Assembly (NCBI GenBank): GCA_003054695.1
Contig: QAZA01000045.1
Span: 941,956-1,005,955, forward strand
Source: Verrucomicrobia bacterium LW23
Lineage (GTDB): Bacteria > Verrucomicrobiota > Verrucomicrobiia > Methylacidiphilales > UBA1321
DNA: 64,000 bases
Direction: 5' to 3'
Shown here: in pieces, positions 51,497 through 63,882 of the stretch
Position numbering within the stretch: the first letter of the stretch is position 1
How the letters are laid out: each line of letters opens with the position of its first letter
Notes under the pieces: generated by a model
Database searches by the model: none
What the model was told of the DNA's origin: nothing
Seen by the model: only the letters and a program-made list of their open reading frames with translations
Program-made: the position numbers and the translations under genes

Positions 51497-52015
51497 TCAG
51501 TCCGCAGTCGCGGCGGTGGGTTCCGGGGAGGCTGTGGGCCAGCTTACGGAGGCTACGGCCATGGCGGCGATGCCTTCGGCGCGGCCGATGAAGCCGAGGC
51601 GCTCGTTGGTGGTGGCTTTGAGGTTGATGCGGTCCGGGGCGATGCTGAGGGCTTCGGCCATGGCGGCCTTCATCTCGGGGATGCGGCGCACGATTTTGGG
51701 GGCTTCGGCGATGACAGAGGCGTCGATATTCTCGATAATCGCGCTTTTTTCGTCCAGGTGGCGGCGGATTTCGCGCAGGAAGACGGTGCTGGGGACGCCG
51801 CGCCAGCGTTCGTCGGTGTTGGGGAAGTGGTGGCCGATATCGCCGCCGCCGATGGCGCCGAGCAGGGCGTCGGCGATGGCGTGGATGAGGACGTCGGCGT
51901 CGGAGTGCCCGTCGAGTCCTTTGGGGTGCTGGAATTCCACGCCGCCGAGAAAGAGGCGCCGCCCTTCGACGAGGGGGTGAACGTCGTAGCCAATGCCGAC
52001 TCGGTTTGTCATCAT
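51497..52015 (-). CDS. ispF: 2-C-methyl-D-erythritol 2,4-cyclodiphosphate synthase
   Basis: The 172-residue enzyme cyclises a methylerythritol intermediate in isoprenoid synthesis. It has GIGYDVHPLVEG (zinc Asp and His), GHSDADVLIHAIADALLGA, GGDIGHHFPNTDERW, and LKATTNERLGFIGRAEGIAAMAV near the C-terminus, with a slightly extended Pro/Thr tail. Two adjacent ATG codons (52015 and 52012) are both possible; the second starts MTNRVGIGYD. Longer upstream frames are Pro/Arg-rich and unlikely. It heads the run that continues with cysS. Confidence 0.97.
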   Translation of the reverse strand: MMTNRVGIGYDVHPLVEGRRLFLGGVEFQHPKGLDGHSDADVLIHAIADALLGAIGGGDIGHHFPNTDERWRGVPSTVFLREIRRHLDEKSAIIENIDASVIAEAPKIVRRIPEMKAAMAEALSIAPDRINLKATTNERLGFIGRAEGIAAMAVASVSWPTASPEPTAATAD

Positions 52016-52174
52016 AAATGCGTGCAGCCCGCGCGTGGGGCAGGGGAGGGGGAGCGAGAAAGGGGGAAGGGTAGCGGGATTTGCGCGGGGGCACAAGTGC
52101 GGAGTTGACGGGGCGCGAGCGAAGCGCGGAGACACGGTTGGGAACAGCGGCGGCGCGGGGGCGCGGCCTGCTTA

Positions 52175-52336
52175 GACCAATTCGCACAGTTATTTGGCCT
52201 TTTGGCGGGCTGCTTTTGGGCGCAAGCTGCGTTGGTCTTTCGGTCATGCATTTTTCAAACGCACTCCCTCAAGCCCGCCTTGCCTGCATCCTAAAATCGG
52301 CGCCGCCAAAAGGCCAAATAACTGCGCGAATTGGTC
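52175..52336. repeat. MITE-like element with ~33-bp terminal inverted repeats (copy B)
   Basis: The left end 52175-52207 starts GACCAATTCGCACAGTTATT and continues TGGCCTTTTGGCG. The right end, about 52301-52336, is its complement with essentially one base change. The 95-base core contains GCGGGCT / AGCCCGC as a second inner pair and shares an ordered block with 33684-33780. No clear target-site duplication is visible. It has no coding capacity of its own and lies between ispF and the YCII gene. Confidence 0.88.
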
Positions 52337-52468
52337 GAAGTAAAGCTGCCGGGGCCTTCGACCAGCCATTCGCGGTCTCCAGGGCGCCGGTGATGTAAGT
52401 GGCGCGCCGGTTTGCGTCCGCCTGCGCCCGGTGCGTAAGGGCGATTCAGCCGCCCACAAAAGCCTGGA

Positions 52469-52864
52469 TTACTGATTCTTCCAGGTGGCCGCGGGGATAT
52501 CTTCCACCTCATACATGGGGCGGATCTCGATGATGGCGTCTTCGCCTACCATCGGCTGGGGGCAGCGCTTGGCCCATGCCAGGGCTTCGTCCATTGTCTT
52601 GACTTTCCAGATCCAGAAGCCGGAAACCAGCTCCTCGTACGGGGTAAAGGGGCCGTCCACGATGGTAATTTCCCCACCGCCGGACTGGTGCCGCACGTAT
52701 AGGCGCTTGCCCTCGGAGCTGGGGCGTACGCCTTCGGCGGCCAGCACCATGCCGGCGGCATTCAGCTCCTCGTTAAACTTGTCCATCGCATGGATCAGCG
52801 CCTGATCGGGCATGACGCCCTGTTCCGCATTCTTTGTTGCCTTGATGATAACAATGACTCGCAT
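52469..52864 (-). CDS. YCII-related (DGPF-domain) protein
   Basis: The 131-residue product has the YCII/DGPF fold. RVIVIIKATKNAEQG opens it, IVDGPFTPYEELVSGFWIWKVKTMDEALAWAKRCP carries the DGPF motif and the conserved helix, and EIRPMYEVEDIP ends it. Related domains are found with ECF sigma factors and in small dimeric proteins of uncertain chemistry. ATG 52864 is preceded by AGGAGA, a good ribosome-binding site. There is no sigma factor partner next to it. Confidence 0.92.
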   Translation of the reverse strand: MRVIVIIKATKNAEQGVMPDQALIHAMDKFNEELNAAGMVLAAEGVRPSSEGKRLYVRHQSGGGEITIVDGPFTPYEELVSGFWIWKVKTMDEALAWAKRCPQPMVGEDAIIEIRPMYEVEDIPAATWKNQ

Positions 52865-53002
52865 CGAAGTTCTCCTGTATTGAGCAGCGTGCAGCCAAAC
52901 GGATGACGGCCCTGCTTCTGATACTACGACGAACGGGCGCTGCACGGCGGGACAACGCAGGAGCAAAAGCCTGGCGGATGGTTGGCAACAGAATCGGGCC
53001 CG

Positions 53003-54892
53003 CTAAGCGCCGGCCTCGTCGTTCAGCAGGGGGATGTCACGGTAGAGATCCTGCAGCAGCAGGGCACGGAGGCGGGGGCCGGGATTCACGCCGTCCTGGC
53101 TAAACTTGATGTCGACAAGCTCCTCCACGCGGCGGCGCAGTTCGTCCTCGCGGCCGGGGGCGATGAGCTCGGGCTGTACGTTTTCCTCTAAAAACGGCGC
53201 AATGCGCTCCTTGAGGGCGGAGACGAACGCGGCGGCGGCGCTGTTGAGGGCAGGGTTGTGGGCGCGTGCCATCTGCCGCGGTGCCATGGGCTGGATGGCA
53301 AATGGCTCCGGCTCCACGGGCCGGGGCGCGGCCGCGGGGGGCGGCTGCGGCTGGGTGCGCTGGGGAGGCTGCGCCGGCTGCCCGTAAGCAGGCGCGGGCG
53401 CGGCTCCCGCCAGTTGCTGGGCAGCGGGGGGGGAGGGGTGTTGCCGTGCGGTTAGGGGCGGCATGGAAGCCGTCACCCGCGCGGCGACTGGCGTCACCAC
53501 CTCGTCGCCGGGCAGGGGCCCGCGCCTTATGGGGGTGGCGGGTTGCTGTGCGGCGCCGCCGCGCGCGGGATCGACCCGCTTGAGCGCCGGGTTGGGGAAA
53601 GATGCCTGGGGCGCGCTCGCCGTCTGCTGCGGAGCAATGGGTGGGAAGCCCCCGGCCATAGCGGCGCCCGGAGGAGGCTGCTGACGGGGAGCGGGACGCG
53701 GCCCCTCAGTACCACTGGCGCCGCCGGCGCCACCAGCGCCATAGGCCGGCTGGGGATGCTGCTGTTGCGGAGGGCGTCCGTAGGCCTGCTGCGGCTGGCC
53801 GCCCGGATAGCCAGGCGTCGGCACGGCAGGCTTTTGCGCCGGCTGCGGGGCGGTGGGGGATATGCGATACGTCTGGCCGCCGGACATCATGCCGGACGCC
53901 TCCATTGCGGCAATCTCCGCCTGGTTGGGCAGGCGCCCTGTGCTGGTGCCGGCCGGGATGCCCGTATTCGTTACCGTACGCATGGGCGGGCGGCCTGCGG
54001 GCAGGCGGCCGGTGGACGTGCCCGCCAGGGGGACGCCGGGCTGTACCGCTTTCTGGGGGATGGGCGGCATGTTGCCGGGCTGGCCGGGTTTGCGCGGAAC
54101 ACTCTCGCCATAAGCGGGTTGCGTCTCCTGGCCGGGGCCGTGGGCAAAGCGGGAGATGGCATTATCCGCCGTCGCTACGCCCGAGGGCAGCGGCCCGCGG
54201 CGCGGCCCGGTGGCGGGCTGCCGGGTCTCCGCCTTGCGAGGCACGCCCTGCTGCTGGGGAATCGCGGGGGGCGGCGGCTGCGCGGCGTACTCGGGGGCGG
54301 CAAACGTGGCGGGATCCGCGGCGGCGGGGTGGGGATGGGCGGTATCAAACTCGGTGGCGGCCTCTTCGGCCTCGGCCATTGCTCGCTCTTCGGCCTGTGC
54401 TTCGGCGGAGACGGGCGGCGGCGCCGGCTCGACGGGCTCGGGTTCGGGTTCCGGCTCTGGCGCAGGGCGGGCCGAGGGCATGGAGGCCATTAGCTCCGGC
54501 GAGGCGGTTTCCTCGTGGAATTTGGTGTTCTCACCGGCCGCCTGCTGTTTGGCCAGCTGCTGTTGCTCAAACTCGGAGGTGACATGCCCGGATGGCGCCG
54601 GCGCCGCGGGATCGGGCGCGGGGCGCGTCAGGCCAAACCACAGGGCCAGGATACCCAGCGAGGTATGCAGGGCGTAGTAGGTCAGCAGAGTAAAATCGGG
54701 CTTGGACTTGGTGGAGAGGTCGTAGGTAACCCAGCTCAGCCCCAGGGTGGTGACGGTGAGGACCAGCAGAAACCACAGGTTGCTGCGGTTGGTCGCAAAC
54801 AAAATAATATAGAGCGAGAGAATGGCATGGACCCACGCCGCAAGGTCAAACAGCCCAATATCGGGCAGGATGGCAACGGCGGGATAGTCCAT
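53003..54892 (-). CDS. Pro/Ala-rich membrane protein of unknown function
   Basis: The 629-residue product begins with three or four membrane helices (about 12-115: LAAWVHAILSLYIILFA, LWFLLVLTVTTLGLSWV, YYALHTSLGILALWFGL). From about residue 120 to 530 it is a low-complexity Pro/Ala/Gln/Gly tail, probably disordered and cytoplasmic or periplasmic. AGTSTGRLP is duplicated at two places about 20 residues apart. The last 90 residues look ordered and helical (AFVSALKERIAPFLEENV, ELRRRVEELVDIKFSQDG) and are probably the functional end. No family was recognised. Confidence 0.6.
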   Translation of the reverse strand: MDYPAVAILPDIGLFDLAAWVHAILSLYIILFATNRSNLWFLLVLTVTTLGLSWVTYDLSTKSKPDFTLLTYYALHTSLGILALWFGLTRPAPDPAAPAPSGHVTSEFEQQQLAKQQAAGENTKFHEETASPELMASMPSARPAPEPEPEPEPVEPAPPPVSAEAQAEERAMAEAEEAATEFDTAHPHPAAADPATFAAPEYAAQPPPPAIPQQQGVPRKAETRQPATGPRRGPLPSGVATADNAISRFAHGPGQETQPAYGESVPRKPGQPGNMPPIPQKAVQPGVPLAGTSTGRLPAGRPPMRTVTNTGIPAGTSTGRLPNQAEIAAMEASGMMSGGQTYRISPTAPQPAQKPAVPTPGYPGGQPQQAYGRPPQQQHPQPAYGAGGAGGASGTEGPRPAPRQQPPPGAAMAGGFPPIAPQQTASAPQASFPNPALKRVDPARGGAAQQPATPIRRGPLPGDEVVTPVAARVTASMPPLTARQHPSPPAAQQLAGAAPAPAYGQPAQPPQRTQPQPPPAAAPRPVEPEPFAIQPMAPRQMARAHNPALNSAAAAFVSALKERIAPFLEENVQPELIAPGREDELRRRVEELVDIKFSQDGVNPGPRLRALLLQDLYRDIPLLNDEAGA

Positions 54893-55055
54893 GGGCAGAA
54901 GTTTACACAGGGCTGTTGAAAATGCACGCGGACTTTTTACCTTTTTTTAGCGTAAAAATGCGCTTCCTTTTCTATTGCATCCACTTGCCTGCAGGCGGCG
55001 CGTTTCCATTACGGTGATGATTGCACCGGCATTGGCGGCCGCGCCGGGCCCCTCC

Positions 55056-56156
55056 TTACAGGCCCAGCATCTTCTCGTACTCGCCCCCGGGGCTAAAGTG
55101 TTTGGACATAATCTCCGGCCATGGGCCAAATACCTGTTCCGCCCGAAACGTCTCCTGCGGGGGGAAGTTGGCGGCAAAATCTTTGGCCACATCCGGCAAA
55201 ATGCTGCGGTAGCCAAACTTGGCGGCCAGGCGCTGCGCGTCGGGCGTATACAGCTGGGCGATAAAGGCGGCGGCCAGCGGTGCGTTCTGGTGCTTGGCGG
55301 TGTGCTTTTCCACCGCCACGACGGGGAACTCGCACAGGACGCTGAGGGAGGGCCGCACGATTTCGTATTTGCCGGGGTTTTTCTCCATAATGCGCAGGAT
55401 TTCCGACTCGTACGTCAGTAGCACATCCAGAGAGGCCGTCTCCTGAAACACGCTGGAGGAGCCGCGCCGGCCGCCGCCTGTAACACTGGCGTTGGCTGTA
55501 AAGATGGTGCTGACAAACTTGCGCGCCTCCGCCTCGCTTTTGCCCGCCTTAAGCTGGCTGTACCAGGCACTTAGATAAGTATAGCGGCCGGTGCCGCTGC
55601 TTAGCGGGCTGGCGACGATGACCGCCACGCCCGGCCGCGCCAGGTCCGCCCAGTCTTTAACGCCGCGCGGATTTCCCTTGCGCACCATAAAGGAGATAAT
55701 CGACGTAAACGGCACGCTGTTGTTGGGCGACGCCTTGATCCAGTCCTCCGGCAACAGTTTGGCGTTTACCAGGGGCGCCAGCTCGCCTATGCCGGACATC
55801 GCGACGATATTCGCCTCGTCGCCTGTCAACACGGCCTCCACCATGCGGTTGCTTTGGCCGCTGGCCAGCACAACGTCCGAGCCCGCCTGCGCCTTGCGAA
55901 ACTCATCCGCAAACGGCCGGTAAAAGTCGGCGCCGTGGCTGTAGGTGACGACCCGCAGGGTGGTGGGGCCCGGTTTGGGGGCCATTTTTGTGTCCTGGGC
56001 AAAGGAGCCCGGAGCAGTGGAGAGCGCAAAGCCGGCGCAGAGGCCAAGGGTGAGGGCGCGCGCGATCCTGCGGGCTGTGTCGGTCAGCTTCTTGAATATA
56101 AACGTCTTTCCAACAACAGTTTCCGGAGTTTCGCCGGCCAGGCTGCGGGTAAGCAT
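55056..56156 (-). CDS. sulfate/thiosulfate-type ABC transporter substrate-binding protein
   Basis: The 366-residue exported protein has a signal region (about 20-50) and the family-2 binding-protein fold of Sbp/CysP. LRVVTYSHGADFYRPFADEF, GQSNRMVEAVLTGDEANIV, SFMVRKGNPRGVKDWADLARPGVAVIV, GGGRRGSSSVFQETASLDVLLTYESEI and AAKFGYRSILPDV follow the expected order. It probably binds sulfate, thiosulfate or a similar oxyanion. No permease or ATPase gene is adjacent, so its partners are elsewhere. I chose the start MLTRSLAGE at 56156. Confidence 0.85.
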   Translation of the reverse strand: MLTRSLAGETPETVVGKTFIFKKLTDTARRIARALTLGLCAGFALSTAPGSFAQDTKMAPKPGPTTLRVVTYSHGADFYRPFADEFRKAQAGSDVVLASGQSNRMVEAVLTGDEANIVAMSGIGELAPLVNAKLLPEDWIKASPNNSVPFTSIISFMVRKGNPRGVKDWADLARPGVAVIVASPLSSGTGRYTYLSAWYSQLKAGKSEAEARKFVSTIFTANASVTGGGRRGSSSVFQETASLDVLLTYESEILRIMEKNPGKYEIVRPSLSVLCEFPVVAVEKHTAKHQNAPLAAAFIAQLYTPDAQRLAAKFGYRSILPDVAKDFAANFPPQETFRAEQVFGPWPEIMSKHFSPGGEYEKMLGL

Positions 56157-56238
56157 AGGGGTAGGTGGGGATGGGAGGTGCGGTGCCACCTCAGCTTAAA
56201 AGAGAAGTCGGCGTTTCGCGACTTTTATTTGGTGGCAC

Positions 56239-57852
56239 TCAGTATTTCTGCAGAATTTCCAGCAATCGGCGATCGAGCTTGTGGCCCTGGTAGTCCTCGT
56301 ACTGCACATCGGCGCGGCCGCTGTCCAGCACGCCAAAGCTGCCACGGAAGTTCCACAGCGCCCAGCCAAAGCCGGCCCTTTTCCAGTTAATGAGGCTATC
56401 CTCAACCCATTGAAGCACAACGGGATGCGGTGTTTTATTAAAGGCGCCGAACTCGCCCACCATAACGCCCCGGCGCTGTGTCTTCTCAAACGCCACCCAC
56501 GGCTCGACTGCCGTTCGCCACAGCCACTCGCGGTCGTGCATCTCGCCGCCGATGAACGGGGACTCCAGAGCTGTTGCCTTGCTGTTGTATGCGATGTTGT
56601 ACCACTCCGGCCTGGGCAAAAACGACACCTCGGGCGAGAGCTTCAACAGGTGCTCCGGCGAGTCGGTGCGGGCATTTCGCGGGCGCAGCCCAATTTCAGA
56701 CATCCGCAGCCAATCTCCTTCCGTCACAAGGATTTGCACCTGCTTTGTGCCGGCCGGTATGGTGGCGGAGAGATTCAGGTCGTACTCGTTTTGCCAGATC
56801 TTGTATGCCTCGCTGTAGACGGCCTTCTTCCACTCGCCCGCGCCGTCGCCCGGCTGCATGCGGTGGGCAAACACTTCCTTTCCGTCCGCCCGCACCCTCA
56901 GATCCGCCAGGGAGGAAACCTGGATAACATGCATGCGCAGAAGCATATCCGCCGGAAAATCGCCGCTCAGGGCAAGCGCCGCGTGGGCCTCCCTGCGGTG
57001 CGGGCCGTGTAAAATAGCCGGCACGCGCTGGGCGGGCCAGGTGGGGATGCTGAGCTTATCCGTACCGGCCACCCAGGGGGCCATGTAGTGACTTACGGTA
57101 AACGGAACATAACCGCGTGTTGCCTGGGCCACACGAAGCTCCGCCAGCGCGGGCGCGGGCCTGTTGCCCCAGTTCAGGCCGTCGGCAATAATGAGGCGGT
57201 CCGGATCCTCCGCGCGAATGGCCTCGCACATAAGTCGCGCCACGGCAAGGTATTGAGCCTCGGTTACATGCTGGTCGGGCTCGTTAAACAGGTTGAAGCT
57301 GAGGTTGCGGTTGGGGATGCCCTTGTACCGCCTGGCAAACGCAGCCCAGTGCATGGCGCAGATGCGTTGCGTCTCCGGCTCCGTCCAGATATTGGCTTTT
57401 TCAACCGGATTGCGGTTGACGGAGTAGCCGGGGGCGCGGTGGAAGTTAATGTTGACGTGGATGTTATGGCGGCGACCGTACTCCACGGCCTTATCAATTT
57501 CCTTCAGCCGCTCCTCATCCAGCCTGCTCCAGTCGCCGTCGCGGATCCATATGCGGTAATCCAGGGGCAGGCGCACGAAGTTGAAGCCCAGCTCGCGGAT
57601 CATGCGGAAGTCTTTCTCCTCAAACGGCTTAAAGCCACCGAGCGTAAAGCACTCCAGCAGGTTAAAGCCGCGCCAGCGGGGGAGCTTTTCCGGCGTTGCA
57701 TCGGGCAATTCCGGCAAAGACGGCGTGTCGGCGGCGTGCGTGGTAGCCATGGCAGGCGGCAGGGCCAGGGTAAGGGCCAGGGTAAGGGCAAGCGCGGCTG
57801 CGGCAATAGTACTGGCAAAAGCTTGCATCGGACGCGCATGAGGCAGTAGCAT
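56239..57852 (-). CDS. secreted GH5-family glycoside hydrolase with inserted beta domain
   Basis: The 537-residue product has a signal peptide whose hydrophobic core is the repeat LALTLALTLAL, encoded by a 12-base tandem repeat. The GH5 TIM barrel follows: RGFNLLECFTLGGFKPFEEKDFRMIRELGFNFVRLPLDY, VNINFHRAPGY, LSFNLFNEPDQH with acid/base E191, and GVMVGEFGAFN with nucleophile E467. Between about residues 285 and 420 a beta-rich stretch (ADLRVRADGKEVFAHRM, YDLNLSATIPAGTKQVQILV) interrupts the barrel. The substrate is probably a beta-glucan or beta-mannan, inferred from the family only. The start at 57852 places the signal peptide at the front. Confidence 0.88.
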   Translation of the reverse strand: MLLPHARPMQAFASTIAAAALALTLALTLALPPAMATTHAADTPSLPELPDATPEKLPRWRGFNLLECFTLGGFKPFEEKDFRMIRELGFNFVRLPLDYRIWIRDGDWSRLDEERLKEIDKAVEYGRRHNIHVNINFHRAPGYSVNRNPVEKANIWTEPETQRICAMHWAAFARRYKGIPNRNLSFNLFNEPDQHVTEAQYLAVARLMCEAIRAEDPDRLIIADGLNWGNRPAPALAELRVAQATRGYVPFTVSHYMAPWVAGTDKLSIPTWPAQRVPAILHGPHRREAHAALALSGDFPADMLLRMHVIQVSSLADLRVRADGKEVFAHRMQPGDGAGEWKKAVYSEAYKIWQNEYDLNLSATIPAGTKQVQILVTEGDWLRMSEIGLRPRNARTDSPEHLLKLSPEVSFLPRPEWYNIAYNSKATALESPFIGGEMHDREWLWRTAVEPWVAFEKTQRRGVMVGEFGAFNKTPHPVVLQWVEDSLINWKRAGFGWALWNFRGSFGVLDSGRADVQYEDYQGHKLDRRLLEILQKY

Positions 57853-57998
57853 ATGGGTCGATCCTACCGACTGTGCCGGGCAATGCAACACGCATCCGCT
57901 CGGCCTGCAATCCCTCGCCGTTCGGCGCAAAAGGGACTCAGTTTTGCCACGGTATATCCGATTTCAGTCTTTATCATCGGCGCGTTGTAGCCGAAGCT

Positions 57999-61889
<3,891 letters not shown>

Positions 61890-61913
61890 GGAGCGAGGCC
61901 GCGCCTTCAGGGC

Positions 61914-62014
61914 AAAAAAAGACCAGAGGCGACAACAACTTCGGTCAAGTTACCGTTGCTCCCTTTCGGGCCTGGCGGGGTTGGCCTGCCTGGGCTAAGT
62001 CACCTCTGGCTCAG
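61914..62014 (-). ncRNA. ffs: signal recognition particle RNA (small bacterial type)
   Basis: Read on the minus strand, CCAGAGGTGACTTAGCCC pairs at the far end with GTCGCCTCTGG. The apical part CCCGCCAGGCCCGAAAGGGAGCAACGG carries the conserved SRP domain IV elements (GCCAGGCCC, the tetraloop and GAGCAACGG). A run of seven T follows the closing stem and would terminate transcription. The RNA binds Ffh to target membrane proteins. The tetraloop is GAAA rather than the more usual GGAA; both are GNRA loops. Ends are approximate. Confidence 0.9.
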
Positions 62015-62090
62015 CCACTATGGCACAGGCCCGGGTGATTGCCAGAAAAATATTTGCGCTATAGGGCGTAGGGGGTGTCGACGACACGCG

Positions 62091-62918
62091 CTACTTCCAC
62101 GCCGCAGGATCGGGCACCAGCTCAAACACCACGTTGATGTTGGCCGTGATGCTGAGCGTGCCGGTGGAAAACGCCGCGCTGTCTGCGCCTTCGCCGGTCT
62201 CGCCGCCGCCGGGCGCGGAGGTGGTTTGCGCCTGCATGTAGTTGTTTGTCTGACGGTTATAATTGTAGCTGTTGAAATAGGGGCCTCCCCACGTGTTCTC
62301 ACCCACGGTAATGGGGGGCCCGACCAGGCAGCCCATGTCCTTCGCAATGGCGCCCGCCTTCTCCCGGGCATGCTTCACGGCGAGCGAGCGCGCTGTGTCG
62401 CGGTGCTTCCGTAACTCCTTGCTGCACAGCGCGATGCTATCCACGGTGTTGGCGCCTGCGGCCAGCACGGCGGTCAGTACCTCGTCAAACTTGCCGGGAT
62501 TCTCCAGCCGCACCGAGGCCATGCGCTCCACGCGATAGCAGTCCAGCACCTCGTCGCCGTCGCGGGTGCGGTAGATCGGCTGGATCTGGATGCGGTCCGT
62601 CTGGATGTGTTTGGCCTCGACGCCAGACCTGGTAAGTGCGGCCAGTATCGCTTTGGTCTTTGCCGCTTCGTCGGTTGTCGCTTTCGCCAGGTCCTTGTCC
62701 TGCACGCGGATGCCCACATTAAACGTGACGTAGTCAGGCGCCACTTTCACCTCGCCCGTGCCGCTGGTGGTAAGCATGCGGGTAACTTTCTCCGACGCGG
62801 GAGTTGCAGCAACGCTCTGCGCGCGCGCCTGCAGGGGCATTGCCAGCGCCGCGCCCACGCAAAGCACCGCGCCCGCAAGGCAGGCGGCGGAGCGCCACAG
62901 GCGTCGCGTGCGGCGCAT
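62091..62918 (-). CDS. exported SIMPL-domain (DUF541) protein
   Basis: The product of about 275 residues has a classic signal peptide (MRRTRRLWRSAACLAGAVLC onward, cleaved after QARA). The SIMPL domain follows: TTSGTGEVKVAPDYVTFNVG, DKDLAKATTDEAAKTKAI, GVEAKHIQTDRIQIQPIY, GANTVDSI and ARSLAVKHAREKAGAIAKDMG. Family members are periplasmic or surface proteins, some linked to oxidative stress tolerance; the role here is not known. The start is uncertain. In-frame ATGs at 62963 and 63065 would lengthen the N-terminus, but 62918 gives the cleanest signal peptide. Confidence 0.82.
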   Translation of the reverse strand: MRRTRRLWRSAACLAGAVLCVGAALAMPLQARAQSVAATPASEKVTRMLTTSGTGEVKVAPDYVTFNVGIRVQDKDLAKATTDEAAKTKAILAALTRSGVEAKHIQTDRIQIQPIYRTRDGDEVLDCYRVERMASVRLENPGKFDEVLTAVLAAGANTVDSIALCSKELRKHRDTARSLAVKHAREKAGAIAKDMGCLVGPPITVGENTWGGPYFNSYNYNRQTNNYMQAQTTSAPGGGETGEGADSAAFSTGTLSITANINVVFELVPDPAAWK

Positions 62919-63204
62919 GGCCGGCAACGCAACCGCCGTCTCGCTCAGAGAAATGCTGTGCATACGGGGAGGAATCGACGCCTGCGCGCTAAACGCGAAG
63001 GAAGTTTCGGCGCGGCGAGGGGCCACGCAGGAAGCTGCGGGGAAGCGGATGATCGAGGAGTTCATTCTGCGATGCATGTTGGGGGGAGATTGAGAAGTTT
63101 GCGCGCGGCAGGACAGTCGGCGCCGCTTCGACGATGCCCCATTGTGTGCAAAAGGTGTCCGCGTGTTGTCATGCAGTAGTGAAAAAATTGTAAAAGAATT
63201 GTCA

Positions 63205-63245
63205 GGGACTGAGGCCAATGAGCAGAGCTATTTGGCCTCAGTCCC
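63205..63245. repeat. perfect 14-bp inverted repeat in a divergent promoter region
   Basis: GGGACTGAGGCCAA (63205-63218) and its exact complement (63232-63245) flank a 13-base loop, between the divergent SIMPL and HExxH genes. Because it lies upstream of both genes it is unlikely to be a terminator; an operator or small mobile hairpin is more likely. Confidence 0.75.
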
Positions 63246-63326
63246 TCCAGGCCTCCTGCCACCAATCGCTCGCGCCCTGATTCTTTTGTATTGAATCGCC
63301 CGCCTCTTCGCCCGTAGTTTAGCAGG

Positions 63327-63830
63327 GTGCCGACGCTTACTCCCCCCAGCCCGCTGTCGCAGGCGCTCCAGCTTATCCCGTCGACGGGCCTGGAACTGGC
63401 GCTGCCGTTTGTGGTGCGCTGGGCGCGCCGGCGCGAGGCGGACATTATCCGCCACGGCGCGGCGCTTACGCAGCGCCAGCTGGAAGATGCTCGCGACGTG
63501 GGAGTTACGCATCCCGAGCGCATCCGCGTGATGATGGTGAGCGCCGTGCCTTTTCCCATGAACCCCGTGCTGCGTGTCGCGGCGCACGCGTTCGGGCTGC
63601 GCCCCGGCTCCACACTGGGCATGAGCCTGGGCTACGGCATTTATGTGCGGCGGGATTACCAGGAGTCGAGGCGGGTGTTTCGCCACGAATGCATGCATAC
63701 CGCTCAGCACGAACGACTTGGTGGGATCGACCGCTTTATCAAGGCGTACTTTCGCGAGTGCTATCAGTTTGGCTACGCCTGCGCGCCGCTGGAGCGCGAG
63801 GCCGTGACGGCGGAGCAGTACGTGTGGTAG
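63327..63830 (+). CDS. HExxH-motif protein, DUF4157-like putative peptidase
   Basis: The 167-residue product carries FRHECMHTAQHERLGG at about 118-133, an HExxH zinc-binding motif followed downstream by conserved acidic and Tyr residues (RECYQFGYACAPLEREA). The pattern resembles DUF4157-type metallopeptidase-like proteins found beside secreted toxin or phage-like loci. Here the neighbours give no such context. GTG 63327 is the likely start. A third zinc ligand is not certain from sequence alone, so activity is unproven. Confidence 0.6.
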   Translation: MPTLTPPSPLSQALQLIPSTGLELALPFVVRWARRREADIIRHGAALTQRQLEDARDVGVTHPERIRVMMVSAVPFPMNPVLRVAAHAFGLRPGSTLGMSLGYGIYVRRDYQESRRVFRHECMHTAQHERLGGIDRFIKAYFRECYQFGYACAPLEREAVTAEQYVW

Positions 63831-63882
63831 CCCACAGCACCAGGCGCATCATGGGCACCAGGGACGCAGCACTCGGAGACGC

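Noticed and set aside
62020-62045. TGGCAC...TTGC resembling a sigma-54 promoter
   Set aside because: The spacing between the two blocks is too long for a -24/-12 promoter.
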